The notes under the pieces: model-generated
What the model saw: only the letters and a program-made list of their open reading frames with translations
Databases searched by the model: none
What the model was told of the DNA's origin: nothing
Source of the DNA: Owenia fusiformis
Taxonomy: Eukaryota > Annelida > Polychaeta > Sabellida > Oweniidae
DNA: 64,000 nucleotides
Assembly (NCBI GenBank): GCA_903813345.2
Contig: CAIIXF020000009.1
Span: 36,885,759 to 36,949,758, forward strand
Reading direction: 5' to 3'
Translations under genes and position numbers: made by a program
In this document: in pieces, positions 1-15,500 of the stretch
Position numbering within the stretch: position 1 is the stretch's first letter
Layout: each line of letters opens with the position of its first letter

Positions 1-378
1 GGAGTTTCCCGGGGTTCACTCTAATTAATTTGGGTAGGTATGTGCGCAGCATGGGCAATTTTGGCATAGGGCATAAACCATGGAACCTGGCCAATCTGAG
101 AGGAAAAAACATGGTTAATTTGTCAAAGAGAGAGCCTTTTTAAGGCAAAAATCAGTTTTTCTAGAAAAATGCTAATAAATTGATAAAATCATGTGGCGAG
201 GTCTGAGACAAATCACCCAAAAAGTGGATTTTGTAGTTTATATACCAATATTTCAGGAAATTTACTCCCTTTTATAAGTCTGAGAGGAAGTACATGTAAA
301 CATGGAAACTTTCAATTTTGAGAGGAATGTATGTATGTATGTACATGTATATTGGAGTGAAACCCACCGAGGGAGTAC
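1..378. other. PRKDC intron, left edge
   Basis: No coding exon or recognisable repeat is seen; only a short ATGT-rich run near 330. Confidence 0.5.
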
Positions 379-506
379 CTTTTAATGAATCTGGTAAGGG
401 TAAGCTGTATTTCATCCTCATGTATATGGCTGGCTTCTCTGCACACCACACTGATGAGTAGATCCAGTAACATCAGACTGCCTGACAACTCAAGACTGTA
501 GAGCAA
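379..506 (-). CDS. PRKDC: PRKDC exon, last in window
   Basis: 128 bp, phase 0 to 2. Encodes [20 protein letters not shown], matching human [20 protein letters not shown]. The acceptor at TTTGCAG is preferred over a nearer AG because it keeps the frame. The gene continues beyond base 1. Confidence 0.9.
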
Positions 507-3500
507 CTGCAAATAGTTATTATTCCAATTCATTGATTCATTAAACCTTTCCCATACTCTACCAATACATGAACAAGTTAAAGAATAAAGATGCAAATCA
601 AGAATTTAGTCTTTGAAAAATGAACAGTGATATCCAATATTCTAAACTGTAAACATTGTTCAGTTTAGAATACTGAAAATCACTGTTCATTTTTCTCAAA
701 AGTAGCTGAAATTATCGATGGATATTGCCATTAGTTTTTTGTTTGCTAACATGGAATATTGAACCATAACATTAAATTTTAATTTCTAATATATTGCACA
801 TTCATGCTAAAATGCAGTTTATATTTTTAAAAAAAAAAACATGTCCTCATACTCTACCTTATTGAGGGCTGCTATATAGTCAGTGTGTTTAGGAGTGCCG
901 ATTGTGAACTCTGAACTGCGGGATGGAAAGTGGTCCGACACAAACCTATCCAACCGTTCCCTAAAGCAAAATGAGGATACATGGAAGAGCTCTGTCGGTG
1001 GAACAGGACTGGTGGAACAGGCTCTAAAGGTCCTTTGGCCACTTAATTTAATGTTGATGAACTCATTTATGAGGAACATCTAATTAATGGAGCCCATTTT
1101 GTGGTTCCAAGTGTGTTCCATGTAGACAGGTTTTACTGAAACTTTATATAGTCTTGTATTAAGAATTTGGCACTCCCCTCTCAGCTCTACTTTTATTTAA
1201 TTGGAAGGGGAAACAGAACTTATGTAAGACTGAGTTAGTCATGAAGTTGATCAGATCTGTAAAATGTAATTTCACATAGTATCTAACAAATTCTCAAATT
1301 TTATGCTAAATATTAAGAGCTAGTATGAAAATTTGAGAACTGCATGCATATCAGTGCTGTCAACCCCTTAAGATTTTCTCGCGGGACAGATTTTTTAGAC
1401 CCAGTGCCCAAAATTCGCGGGATTTTGCGGGACATCTACGAAATTCGCGGGATTTTGCGGGACATTTAAGGGATTTGCGTGATTGCGCTAATAGGTACGA
1501 AAAATTTCGACAGAATGCGTGACATATCCGTAATACGCGTGAAAAGTCCGAACGAAATGCGCACGTTTTTTTCCCGTCGTTCGTATTTTTGCTGTGTAGA
1601 CGATCTTTTTTAGAAAATTTTCTACAGAAAGATTTTTGCTTGACTATTACCAGGTAAAATGCGTATTTGCGTGACATTTTCTGTCACGCAAAAATAACTG
1701 CCGTGACTTCAAATTCTTCAGCAAATGCGTGACAAATACGCAAATTGCGGGACAGTTGACAGGCCTGCAAGTTTGAACCCAGCATGGAGGATTTACTACA
1801 AGGTACCCAGTTTTTTCTACAAACCCTTTCTAGATATCAGCGTCCATTTATTGTTACTCGCGTTTGCTAACATTTGCTCAGTTCTGAGATGAAGGCCACA
1901 CGGGTAGTAAAAAGGCCAACGTTGGAACTATTTGTGACCTACATCCCTATTTTCGTAAAAAAAATGAAAGTTGAACCCTTCCCCTTTATTTTGATACCAA
2001 ACAACAGCATGCTACATGTATAGGTACTTAAAATTAGGTAAACTTTACTCCTCAAAAGTGCAAAAACTTAGCTTCTCATATAAGATAATCACAATATAGG
2101 GGATTGCAACAATTTCGGAAATTCGCGGAGGTCAAAGCCACATTTGCGGGACTTCGCGGGACATTGCGGGACACGCAAATTAGCCTAATTTTGATCAAAT
2201 TCGCGGGATAATCCCGCCATTAGCGGGACACTTGACAGCTCTGGCATATGCTCTACCATTTGAGATACCAGATCAAATACAAGTAATTTGATGTACAGTC
2301 CATACATAATGAAAGGATATACTTACTTAAGCTTTTCTATGTATTGCTGAGGCAGAACTGTAAAGAATGGAAGCAAGTCTAGCACCTTAGTCTGAAATGT
2401 ACAAACTTCAAAAATATTGATATCAAAATATTTAGCCTAAAACATAACTGCACAAACTTCAAAAGTTTTGATAAGAACAATACACATACGAATTATTAAT
2501 ATATAATGTAAGAATTATAAACATTCTATAGACCTAAAAAAAAACTATGAAAAAAAATTATGGTATTTCATGTATGATGAAATCAAATGATTTTTTAATA
2601 TCAATAAAGTCTACATACATGTTCATGAATTTCGAACTCTGAATGCTTCCTTTCAAAAGGAATACATGTGGTTATGGTATTAGTTAGTGAGGTAGCACCG
2701 AAAAATGTACCCGCTTCTGAACAAATTGAAATTACTTGTTTCTTATGTATTTTTATGTGATACTTCAGAAAAATTTTGTCTGATGCGCCGTATCCGGGGC
2801 GAAAGTTGTCAAAATTGGGTTTTTGACCCTAAAAAGGAAAATTACAGGGGGTACATTATCATCATTGAATAATTCATTTTATTATATACCCAATATGTAA
2901 CACTAATCCTGATTGGTCAATACCTAGTCACGTGTTCCGAGATAGATTCACTATTTCCCTTGGAAACTTATATTCCCTCAAATGTGACGTCAGCGGGAAT
3001 ATACATTTGAACTATTGCCCGCTGACGTCACGATTGCAACTTCTATTACCCTTGGAAACGTCTGCGCATCATCACTGCGCAGACGAAAAACAGAAAAATG
3101 GAGGATGAGCACAAACACAAATCAACTCCGTTCACCATGACAGACGTGCGTGAACGATACAGTATAAGCAACGTGTATAAAGTTCCCTAAGCTCAATACG
3201 TCTGTGTAATTTCAAGTGTTATGATAATCTATTCCGCGTGTTAAACGCGATTGAATTTGTCAAGTGAGAGTCTCAGAGGCAAAAATTTCTGTTGAGCATC
3301 TGATGACGTCACAGCTTATAATGCTTACAATGGACCCGGGGAGGGGGCTTTCTAAGCCTTTTTGGCCTTCGCAGAGGAAACGGGACAAGAGTCAGTATAG
3401 GGTATATAATAAAACAAATAGTGACTGCCTAATTTCGAGCAATAGTGTAAATGATTTCCCCTTGGGAATATCCTCTACAATGTACTATTCCCTCAGCCTG

Positions 3501-6500
3501 CGGCTTCGGGAATAGTACATTGTAGAGGATATTCCCTCGGGGAAATAATTTACACTATTGCCCTCAATAGCAGTCACTATTTGTATACAGTTGGTCTTCA
3601 ATCATCATAATAATTTTATCGATAGTTGATGAGATCATTTTAAGGTAGTATGCAAACTTTCAATGGTCTGTCACTCGTGGTTGCCATGGAAACCACAATT
3701 TTTGCTGAGAAAATCCTTAATTTTGGTAAAACCTGTACCTGTACATAATATAGAATGTGGATTATTTTTTAAATCAACAGATATCAGAACATTTTAGCAT
3801 TTTCAAAATTATCAGGGCAGTTCAAACATTTATTTAAATATAAAGGATATTGCAATTAACATAACTGGGGAGTGTCAAAGACCATACAATTACATAAGTG
3901 ATCAAAAGTGGGCGTCGCCCTTATCATAGTAGATGATTGCCATTCTCTAAAAATACAGAGTCTTACTTGACTTTTGAGATACATTTATAATGATGTTCTT
4001 TGGTTATACTAAATATGAAGCATTTTTGGTAAATAATGTACATGTAAGTGTTATACTTATTGCATTGGGGAGGGGGTAGATGGGGGGGGGGGGTAACAGA
4101 ATTGGAAGAGGGCAAAGCTAATCACCCTTAAGTATAAATCTCATCTACATAGTTCTGGATTTCATGGGGTACATCTTCTGGGTCTTCTTCACATTCATAT
4201 AGGATATTATAATTCTGCATGATTGGTAAGTATAAAGACCATAGAATTACTCAAGTGATCAAAAGTGGGCGTCGCCCTTATCATAGATTCATTCTCTATA
4301 AATACAGAGTCTAAGTTGACTTTTGAGATACATTTACATTACAACTTCTTTGATTATACTTAATTTCAAGCATTTCTGGTTAGTAATGCACATCTAATTG
4401 TAATAGTTCTTGCCTGGGGGAGGATGGGGGAGAGTAGTAACAGAATTGGGAGGGGGCAGAGGTAATCAGCCTTAAGTATGAATCTCATCTGCATAGTTCT
4501 GGATTTCATGGGGCACATCGTCTGGGTCTTCTTCATATTCATCTCAATATATGGGATATTACAATTTACAGGATTTGTCAAACACCATACAATTACATAT
4601 TTATAAATGATCAAAAGGAGTGTCACCCTAACAATAGTAGATGATTGGTTCTTTGTATAAATACAAAATTGAACTTGACTTTTGAGATACATTCATAGTT
4701 ATACTGAACTGCTGTTATTATAATTTATGTCAAGCATTTCTGGTAAATACACCTTTGTAAGTATGTATTATAGTTTTTACATTTGGGCAGGGGTGAGTAG
4801 TAACAGAATTAGAATGTGTAGATCTAATCTGGCTTAAGTATCAATCTCATCTTTTTAATTCTGGATTTCATAGGGTACATCTTCTGGAGTTTTCTGATTC
4901 ATCTCCTGGTGTTGCTATACCACCAATCTCTTGTATGAGAATATCAGTCAATACCCATTATAACGATGGAGTCATTTAGTTTCCATTCAAGTCCATCTGG
5001 TGGTTCACTACGAGGATTTGCAATATGGGCCATACAGACAATAAGTGCTTTATATGGATGAGATGGTTACAACAATCTATTATCTAGAGATGAGATGAGT
5101 GTGACACCCATAATGACCTTGGAAAGGCACAAATAGCAAGTATAGAAAAAGACATAAAGATGACAAAAACCGCAATCAAAGACTTCCTTGATCCATTTAC
5201 CATTGAGGATGAAGGTCATCTCTACGGTGTATCATAAGGAAAATCTGTGCCAAATGATGTCGCTGCAGATCTCATCTAATTTTAGTCAAAAGGGGAAATT
5301 GCATGAAGAGATACCATCTGAGATTAGTTGAAAAAAAGATTTCATGATCTAATAAAACATATGAAATTGAAAACTATAGCAGCAAACTACAGCAGCAACA
5401 GTGACAGTGACAGTAAAAAAGTACTCAGAACAAGCTTATACAAATACATTCTGAATGAAACATCTTTGAACAGCTTTGATCTTGCTTAAGAACATAAAAT
5501 TAGCCTAGAATGTCTCCTGCAGTTCCTATTGAGCCCTGTGCCTTGGGCTCTAGGAACACTGACTGGACTTCTTGCAAGAACAGAGAAACGCATTCCTATG
5601 CATGAACATGTACCCACAAGTGCCAAAGGGAAAGGACCAAAATTTGTAATAAAACCCAGCAAGAAAAAGAAAACTTCTAAATGTATACAAGTCATAAGGA
5701 AAACAAACCCCAACTTTCCCAAACCATAATTCAACATGAAAGGTAGTTTTGTTTCTGGATCTGGCGGAGACTGTTTCAAGATTCTACAATTGCAGATTGA
5801 TTAGTTTTTGTATGTGATTATTACATCAAAAATTCTATAAAGGAACCTGAAAGAGGGGAGGGAACCTTGCCCTATTTAAGGTAGAAAACACGAGTCCCTA
5901 AAGATTGGAATTAGTTCTTGTATGATGATGAAAACAAAAAGCAAATACAGCAAAGTGTGCTGCTGGATACTTGAGTTGGAAACAAATGAAGACTGATGTC
6001 AGTGGTATTTCCTCCAATATAGACCCTGACATATATGCAGCCTTCCTAGCACTTCACACATTCACAGATGAAGTGCCATGCAGAAGGGGCAATAGCAATA
6101 GCACCTTTTTAAAAGGCAAAGGTGGAGCGCCATATAGATACACTCAACTGGATGACTCTCAAATCTGCAAGTGTAGTGGTATATTCTCCCACATGATATT
6201 GTTAATATATTAACATCGGGAGGTGAATGAAAATGATCAGACTATGATATTAATACTTAAGACGGACTGGCCATTGGCTCTGCCCCCTCCCATTTCTACT
6301 ACTACCCCCTTGCCCCCCCCACAGGGAATAACTATTACAATACTAAATGTAATCAAAGAAGTTTTAATTTAAAAAATAAATCTTAAAGTCAAGTTAAACT
6401 CCATATTCATAGAGAATGAATTATCTACTATTGTGAGGGCTACACCCAATTGAATGGTCTTTGAAACTTACCAATCATGTAAATTGGAATATCCCATATA

Positions 6501-9500
6501 TTGAGATGAATGTGAAGAAGACCCAGAAGATGTACCCCATGAAATCCAGAACTAAGTGTATTAGATTTATATTTAAGGCTTATTAGCTCTGCCAATTTCC
6601 AATTCTGTTACTCTTCCCCCCCCTCCTCCACCCCCAGGCAATAACTATTACAATAAGATGTATATAACTTACCAGAAATGCTTGACATTAAGTATAAATC
6701 AAAGATGTTTTTAAGTAAATATACTTCAAAAGTCAAGTTAAACTCTGTATTTATAGAGAATGAACCATATACTATGATTAGGGCGACGCCCACTTTTGAT
6801 CACATGTTTTATAATGTGGTCTTTGACACTTTGACACACCAACCATGTAAATTCTAATATCTTCTATATTGAGATGAATATAATAAGACCAAAAAGATGT
6901 ACCCTATGAAATCTAGAACCATGTAGATGCGATTTACACTTAAGGCTGATAAGCTCTGCCCCCTCCCAATTCTGTTACTACCCCCCCCCCCACTTTTGAT
7001 CACTTATGTAATTGTATGGTCTTTGACACTTACCAATCATGTAAATTGGAATATCCCATATATTGACATGAATGTGAAGAAGACCCAGAAGATGCACCCC
7101 TTGAAATCCAGAACTAAATAAATGAGATTTACATTTAAGACTTATTAGCTCTGCCCATTTCCAATTCTGTTACTCTCCCCCCCCCCCCCTCCTCCACCCC
7201 CAGACAATAACTATTACATTCAATTAGATGTACATATATAACTTACCAGAAATGCTTGACATTAAGTATAAATCAAAGATGTTTTTAAGTAAATGTACTT
7301 CAAAAGTCAAGTTAAACTCTGTATTTATAGAGAATGAACCATATACTATGATTAGGGCGACGCCCACTTTTGATCACATGTGTAATTCTATGGTCTTTGA
7401 CACTTACCAACCATGTAAATTCTTATACCTTATATATTGAGATGAATATAATAAGACCCAGAAGCTGTACCCTATGAAATCTAGAACCATGTAGATGAGA
7501 TTTACACTTAAGGCTGATAAGCTCTGCCCCCTCCCAATTCTGTTACTACCCCCCCTCCCCCCTGTCTCCCCATGCAATAACTATAACACTTATATGTAAA
7601 AATGCTTGATATTAAGTATAACCAAAGAAATTCAATATAAATGTATCTCAAAAGTCAAGTAAAACTCTGTATTTATAGAGAATGGCAATCAACTACTATT
7701 ATGGGGGCGACGCCCACTTTTGACCACTTATGTAATTGTATGGTCTTTGACACTTACCAGTCATATAAATTGCAATATTCTTTCTCTTTAAACAAATGTT
7801 TGGACAGCCCTGGTGATTTTTAGAGTGCTAAAATGTTCTGATATCTGTTGATTTGAAAAATAATCCACATTCTATATTATGTACAGGTACAGGTTTTACC
7901 AAAATTAAGGATTTTCTCAGCAAAAATTGTGGTTTCCATGGCAACCACGAGTGACAGACCATTGAAAGTTTGCGCACTACCTTAAAATGATCTCATCAAC
8001 TCTCGATAAAATCATTATGATGATCGAAGACTAACTGAATGAATTATTCAATGATGTTAATGTACCCCCTGTAATTTTCCTTTTTAGGGTCAAAAACCCA
8101 ATTTTGACAATTTTCGCCCCGGATATGGCGCGTCAGACAAAAATTTTCTGAAGTATCACATAAAAATACATAAGAAACAAGTAATTTCAATTTGTTCAGA
8201 AGCGGGTACATTTTTCGGTGCTACCTCACTACCTATATGTAATACATATACAAATGTACTAGGCAAAGCTGAATACTGAATGCTTACCTTGAAAAGGAAT
8301 ACATGTGGTTATGGTATGTAATACAAATACAAATGTACTAGGCAAAGCTGAATACTGAATGCTTACCTTGAAGACGAGGGCTGTTTTAGGATCAGTGAGA
8401 AAGAAGCAGTATGTGTCAAACATAGCCTTGAATCCAGATTGGTCAACATCAGTGGATGCCTGTTGGACAATAATGGAACATAAAGACATGTACATTATAT
8501 ATGAAATACTTCATCCATTAATACTACAAAAGAAAACAATGGTCTACCTCTGGATAAGCAAAATGTAAAACAATTCATACAAAGATAATTTTACATACTG
8601 AATTAGAATTAATCGATGATATTTTAACATAAATCATGAAAAATTATTGATACATAATAGATGGAGGGATGGCCACACAGATATCTGTATGGATGGAAGG
8701 ACTGGCGGACAAGTGAACAATTACTCTATCAGGAAAGTATTTACCTTTGAGTCAATGAGTAAGATCTTTGTAATGAGGGCAAGGATGATTGTACGTTGTT
8801 CTTGTGTTGCATCAGGCTCCCACCAAGAAGATAGATGGTGCCACTGTTCTAATAGCAGATGCACAAACTTTGAACCATGACTGGAACAAAAAAAGAATTA
8901 TTATTGTGTGTTACAATTTTATGTTATCCTTAACAAATATTGAGATGACTGTTACTTCACATTCAATTAATATTCTATTGATAGATGTCAGGACAGATTA
9001 AGCAGCTTCTATTTTTGGCAAGTGCTCATTTCATATTTGATACAAAACAGCTTTCTAATGGTACATGTACATGTGATCATTTTTGGATTTGGAAATTAAG
9101 CTGTAAAGTTGAAAAAGATGAAAAGTCCAATATTGTGGACAATACAGATGTATCTGAAGATGAGAAGATTGACTTTAATATAAGGTATAAAAGAATCCTC
9201 AAAGGGAATGACTTCAAAAAACACTTTTTCAAAACAAAAATTTACCATGGAGTGTCAGTACATCTATATTTTACTCACTCTTTTCTTTGTTGTTTGTTCC
9301 TGATGAGTTGATCAAGTGTACCAGTAAGTACATCTGATACAATGAATCTCTCTTTTGCTGCTTGCTTCAACAATCTACAATGTGTGAACATTTTTTGCAT
9401 ACTCATTGCATCACTTATACAGTTTATAAATAAGTTTACCAGCTGTATTGTGGACTTTAACACATCGTGGTATTAGCCATGCCTTCACCATCTCTGTCCC

Positions 9501-12500
9501 TCTGTACATCTATGATGCGCAGTGAGAGAGATGCCATGGGCATCAGAATGACTTTAACAGTAACACAATATAATAGCTACAAAGCTGAACACAATATTAC
9601 AGCTATACAAGTACAGGAATCAATATAACAAGAAGTAAGTAGTTAAGATTAAAAAATGCCACCCCAAAGTTACTTAACACTAGAACTTGATGCAATCTTA
9701 TGTCGATACAATTTCAAACTAAAATCAAGAGCTGTTTTTTCCTATATTGAAAATGACCACCAAAACATCAACCGCAAAACATTGACCACCAAAAATTTGG
9801 AGACCATAACAATATGTCACTGCTTGTGGTGTTGACATAAAAATTAAATAAACTTACTTTGGGAGGACAGAGTCACTGTGTAGGATCAGATGTTTATTAA
9901 TTGCATTTTGGAATAGAGAGTAGAAGGTGACACCAAGGTAGCTGGTGGTCTGTCCAGATACATTCAATATTACAGTCTTATCAAGAATATATGCTGTTAG
10001 ATCATCTGCCTGGAATTTACAAAATTTAGGTTTCTAGAGAGTGTACATCTCCAACAACAATATGAGTGTCAAACTGAGGCCATTTTCATTATGCCAGTGT
10101 GTGGGGTACAAGTACATGTTTGTAGTATACAGAAAATGAGATTCAAGATATTAATGTATGAGTCACTGTTAGTCACTGTGGTAGAGTCGATAAACATTAT
10201 ATTGTGGAACTTTTTTTAAATCAAAATTTGGTAGCAATGACTCAGATCAGTGCTTTAACAGAAGCAATCAAAAATAAACCATAATCAAATAAAAAATTAA
10301 TATACAAGTTACTGTACTGTAGTTTATAATTTATGTATGAGTATACAAATAATGCTGAACTCTTACATTGAACCCTGTGAGTATGGCAAACTCCAGTAAG
10401 CACCTTGCTAACTCCAGTGCTGAGGGTGACAGAGCCTCCACTCTCATTTGTGGTCCCTCTTCTATAGTGATGCCCTAAATAATAAAAGCAAATAATGTAA
10501 TAAGAGAAGGGTTCCACACAGGACTTAAAGAGACATTGAATGAAAGAATCATACAAAGGCATCCGCAAGACACATTTTTTGTTCAAATAATTTGAAATAA
10601 ATTACATGTATAATATGGACTATATGGATTTAGTGGGCTTATTTATTTCAACTTACTTTGATGACAGTCTGGGCCATCTGTTTAGAAAGTCCAACTATAG
10701 TCGCCTTGTCTTGTAGGGCTGGCAAAACCCCCGAGTTGTAGAGCTGTTCATAGCCATGTATTAGATGTGTTGTGTGTATGTGGTCTAGAGCTGGGTCTGA
10801 TAGCTGTATTGGCAACATCTCTGATAGACTCATACTCCTGTAAAATAATCTAAATATGTCACACCATATTGAGAAACACATATCCATATAGGCCTATTAG
10901 TTGAAACATGTAAATGTGCTCAAGCTAGAGCTTGTATACAGAAATCTCATCTGGATAAGGCATTTACCTCTTGCTTGACCTACAGTATCAAAATTCTGCA
11001 TTTTTAACCTTATGCTCAGTTTCCATGCTGACTATTAGAATACAAGACACTGACACGCAAAATGTCAACACGGGCCATTTATTACAGATGACAATTGCCA
11101 AACGCCAAAAACCGTAAACCGCCATCCACAAAAAGGTTGCAGGCTATAACAATGTGTCAACACATCTGACGGGGACATAATAATCATTTGTCTGTTTTAA
11201 CCTACTTGTCTGTTATCTTGGTCCTGATTGCTCTGTAGAAATCTTTCAGGACAGACTCGGGAAGGGATCTCTTTAGTATAGTTAGCAAGCCTTCAGTCTG
11301 GAACAAATAAAAAAATTCCTTTATATGTAATTTATCTGATTCAACAACATATAAAAATATTGAGACTCACTAATACAACTAATCTGAATCCTTTCACTAT
11401 GGAGTGAAAAGAGCATCCCTCACAATATAATATTTTGTTGCCAACTCATGAATATTGATATCTGTTCTCTCTTGCTATGCTCACTCATGCACATTTGGAA
11501 GGATGGACAGACAGAATGACCAGATTGGCAATACCATACCATATGAGAGAAAACGTTGCTGTACCAAAATATGTAAAGAATCAACAATGTGTCACATTTT
11601 CTTGTTCATGACATGAATGTTATTGTTAATTGTGCCTACCTCTTTAGGTAGTTGGATCATAGTCTCCACATCAGCCATGTTGAAGCCCAGGGAGGCAGGG
11701 TTCAGTATGCACAGGATAACCATGTTCCACAGGGGGGCACTTAATAGGTCCTTGTGCATCACCTGTGATTAGAACACACATTCAATCAAAAGATTTATGA
11801 AATGTCTAGGATAGTTTCTATACTACTGCACCTAGAAGACCAGGCTTGAAAAAAAATTAAAAACAACAAACCAAATCCACAAATGGGAACAAACAGTGCA
11901 GTATATGTTCTGAATTTCCACATTTTGATTTCACATCTGTAATATTAAAAAAAATCAAAAAGAGATCATATTTTTGTAATCCATTCTTCAGCTCCTTTCA
12001 CAATTGAACATAACATGCACTTTATCAAGGGCCCAGGAATATAATATAATAATATAGGGAGATAATAAATGTTTGAACTGCAGCTGCAGAGTTTTAGCTT
12101 CACTACATATAACACATTTACCTTGAGAGTGTCAGCCTTATGTTTAGGCTGTAGCACAGCCATCAGAAAGTCTAGTACTCTCACTATTGTGGTACACTTG
12201 GCCCTGAAACACATACAGAACTATAAATTCATATTATTACAAAGAAATGACTGTTTGTCAAATTACTTTCAACCTGGCCAAGTGTTAAACATAGAAATAA
12301 TCTGAACTGGTCTCAATGCTAATTAGTGGTGTCAATTAACCGCTTGAGCATTAACGGGTTAACCGGGGGTTTTTACCAGTTAAAGTTGGTTAACCGGCGG
12401 GAAATTTGAACTTATAATTTCAAATGAAATCTTCATCTTCGATCTTGAAAGTTGAAAAAAATTGGAAAAATGATATATCGGCGTTTATTTTTTACGTTCG

Positions 12501-15500
12501 TCAAGCTTTACGCTATTCTATGTAAGTAAGTGCGGGAAAGCAATGTGGCAGGGATTAAAGTTGCTGATTGGATGTTTGTAAGGAATTATCGGACCTATCA
12601 CATGTATGAGTAGCTCACATGAAACTGACGCTTGAAAACAAACAGATTAAAATGCAAAGTAAGCGCAGGAAAGCAATGCGGCAGGGATTAAAGTTGCTGA
12701 TTGGATGTTTGTAAGGAGTTATGGGACTTATGACATGTATGAGTAGCTTACGTGAAACTGACACCATAAAACCAAACGGATTAGCATGCAAAATAAGCGC
12801 GGGAAATAACAGAATTATACACGGTCAACTAACCGCCCATAAAAACTCAGACCGGTCAAGGCATTATCGGCGGTTAACCGGTTAACCGGTTAATACTTGA
12901 CACCTCTAATGCTAATGCATGGTATGATGAAAGTATTGAAATATTCTAAGGATGCTACTAAATGCCTGACATCTATCTTTCAATACAACAATTTTTTCTT
13001 TATGGCTAAGAAGTAAAGTAAAAAGTATCATGGATTTAACATGAAAAAATGTCACCATTGGCAAGTTATTGTGAATGGTTACAAAAATGCGACAACTGTT
13101 TACAGATGGGGAATACTGAACACTGATGCTGAATGCAAAATGCTAGTCACAAAAATTGTAGCTTAACAATGTCATCGCCGCCTCTTGTGGTGACATAAAA
13201 TTCAAACCCAATGCAAACACACATATCCATATGTATGCCACTGACTTCATTCAAGAAATCTGTAAATATATTCCACTGACCTGTTAAAGTCATCCACCTC
13301 CTTAGGAGTAAATATGCCAGTTTCATGCTTCTCTTTGAACAGTTTTGCAACACCATCTATATTCTCTAGGGCTATTTCCTTGGTGAAGTGACATAGAGAA
13401 TCAAACAACACAGAGCCTCTCTCTAAAAAAGACAAATTCTAAAAAAATTGATATTATGTTGAAATTGTAGGGTCATGTTTTCCTACATTTATCTGATGTA
13501 TAGTTTTTTTTCAACATAGAGTCATCAATTATTTGTTATTGAGATTCTTATGTCATAGAAATTAGTTTATTTATTTCCTTCATAACCATAGGTAGTATTA
13601 AAACTAAGATTGTACCTTTATCAAATATGATACTAGGTTTACTCAAATCCTGCCCAAACAGCCATGTATAGCACTCTAATGATGCTTGGAGCAGGTCAAA
13701 CCACTCCATCACCTTCGATATGGAGAACACAACATCCATCTTATCTATGGTTGATCGTGTAGTCAGGCCTATACGATACTCTTCATTCATGTAAGATGCC
13801 CCTTCAAACCGTAGGGTGATATGTTTGCTGTCTTTGTTCATGTGCAGTTCAATGAACTGCTTTCCAGACTTGATATCAACACCTACACGTATAAGCAGAT
13901 AGTCATCAATTCTAATCCAACTCATATAAATACGATTAACAACTATTATAAAACTGTAGACACATACTGTACATAAATAAAACACACAGTGAAAGTGATA
14001 AAATATTGCACATTGAAGAGGAGAATGGTCACCATGTAATTTACTCAGCATGGCAAAAACCTAAACGATTTTGGCTCTAGTACATGTATGCTCTTGCATC
14101 AGTAAAAATTTGAAAGGTTGAAAGGGTAAGCGACATTTTCCAAGAATTTTGATGACAAGACTTATTTGGCGTCTGTCAACACACCCAACTGCACAAGATG
14201 ACCAGAACATAGCACTTTTTTAAATTGCTTGGTGGCATTGTTTGGAGGTTATTTTATATCAGTTATTTACATCTCTAAAAACACTGTTTTTTATCCAAAT
14301 TACATACAAAATCATTTTCCTTGAACTATCGGTAATGATTATTATCTAGAATGAATGGAATATAAAGTGATTAATTTTATTATTTTATCAAATTAAGACC
14401 TAAATTAATCAAATAACACTATATCAGAAGGTAATTGGAAAATTACTTTGATAAATGAATGCCCGAAAGAATAAATCACTTATAAAAATGACAGAGCAAA
14501 GTAGTAAGCATTACACCTTGTCACGACCGATCAAAGACATATTTGATATTAAATAATAACCACAATTAACAAATCCATAATAAGGGACTATTTAGTGAAA
14601 TTGGTTGTTTGACTCGCATAAGGTCCTATTTTGGTAATGTGTGTTTAATTAACATTGGCTATAACAAGTTGTTGATTAAAGGGTTCACAGAATTAATATC
14701 TCGAATCATCCATCATAGATACCATAGCATATTTTTCATTAACATGGAATATTTCCAAACTTTCTACCACTATTAACATTAGGAACAATTGCTGATATCT
14801 ACACAAAAAGCAAGGGTAAGACACTCACTTGTTTCATAATCATATTAATAGAACTGTTATTTCCAAACCTTGAACAAGAGAGATGGAGACATTTCATTGA
14901 AGAACTTATAATTCGTAGTAATTTTTCTGTTATGGAAAGTTTTGGGGAGTTGGCTATAATATTTTGAATATCAAAAAACATTATCAGTGAATTCTTTTTT
15001 TCCATTTTCTCTTTATTTTGTTTCTTGCATATTGTTTCTTTGTTTTCATAATTTTCAATGTTGTTTTGTGGTCTTTTCTCATCTTCTTGTCTGATTAATG
15101 TTAATAGAGCCAAGCCACAAGTGTTCAAAGTTGAAATGAAGGTTCAGGATTAACAGAATTGGAACCATTCCAGGTCAAAGATATATACAACTCAATGTCA
15201 GTTACAGGTCAAAGTGACATTTAAAGAACACTGAGAAACTAGGACATGAAATATGTCTTTCCACATAGAGAAAGGTCTAAAATAAGAGGAAGCGGAAGAG
15301 GGGATAACAGATTAACATACACATATAACTTTATGCAAGGTTAAAGAAAAACTGATTTATAGCAGTAATTTAGAGCTGCTGTATGGTAAGATAAAACATA
15401 AAAATAATGAACTGAATACAAAATATTCAATGAATCTATTCCCTTTAAACAAATGTCTTTAACTTCAAATATCTCTTTCTATTTCAGATTCTCAATCTAC

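Larger units (their letters stand above)
2685..8231. mobile_element. Large inverted-repeat element (about 5.5 kb)
   Basis: The two ends are long imperfect inverted repeats. The outer parts (2685-2879 and 8037-8231) begin TAGTGAGGTAGCACCG. The inner parts (about 3589-3835 and 7805-8036) also match in inverse orientation. The left arm is interrupted by hairpin elements at 2877-3588. Inside the arms are degenerate tandem units of about 350 bp. The centre holds a broken plus-strand coding relic. No DDE transposase motif was recognised and no clear target-site duplication is visible, but both flanks contain copies of a PRKDC intron/exon segment. It sits in the intron between PRKDC exons 8367-8459 and 2327-2391. 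Confidence 0.85.

Noticed and set aside
2982-3030. CRE-like TGACGTCA sites as regulatory elements
   Set aside because: They form the arms of a hairpin MITE, so a regulatory role is not supported.
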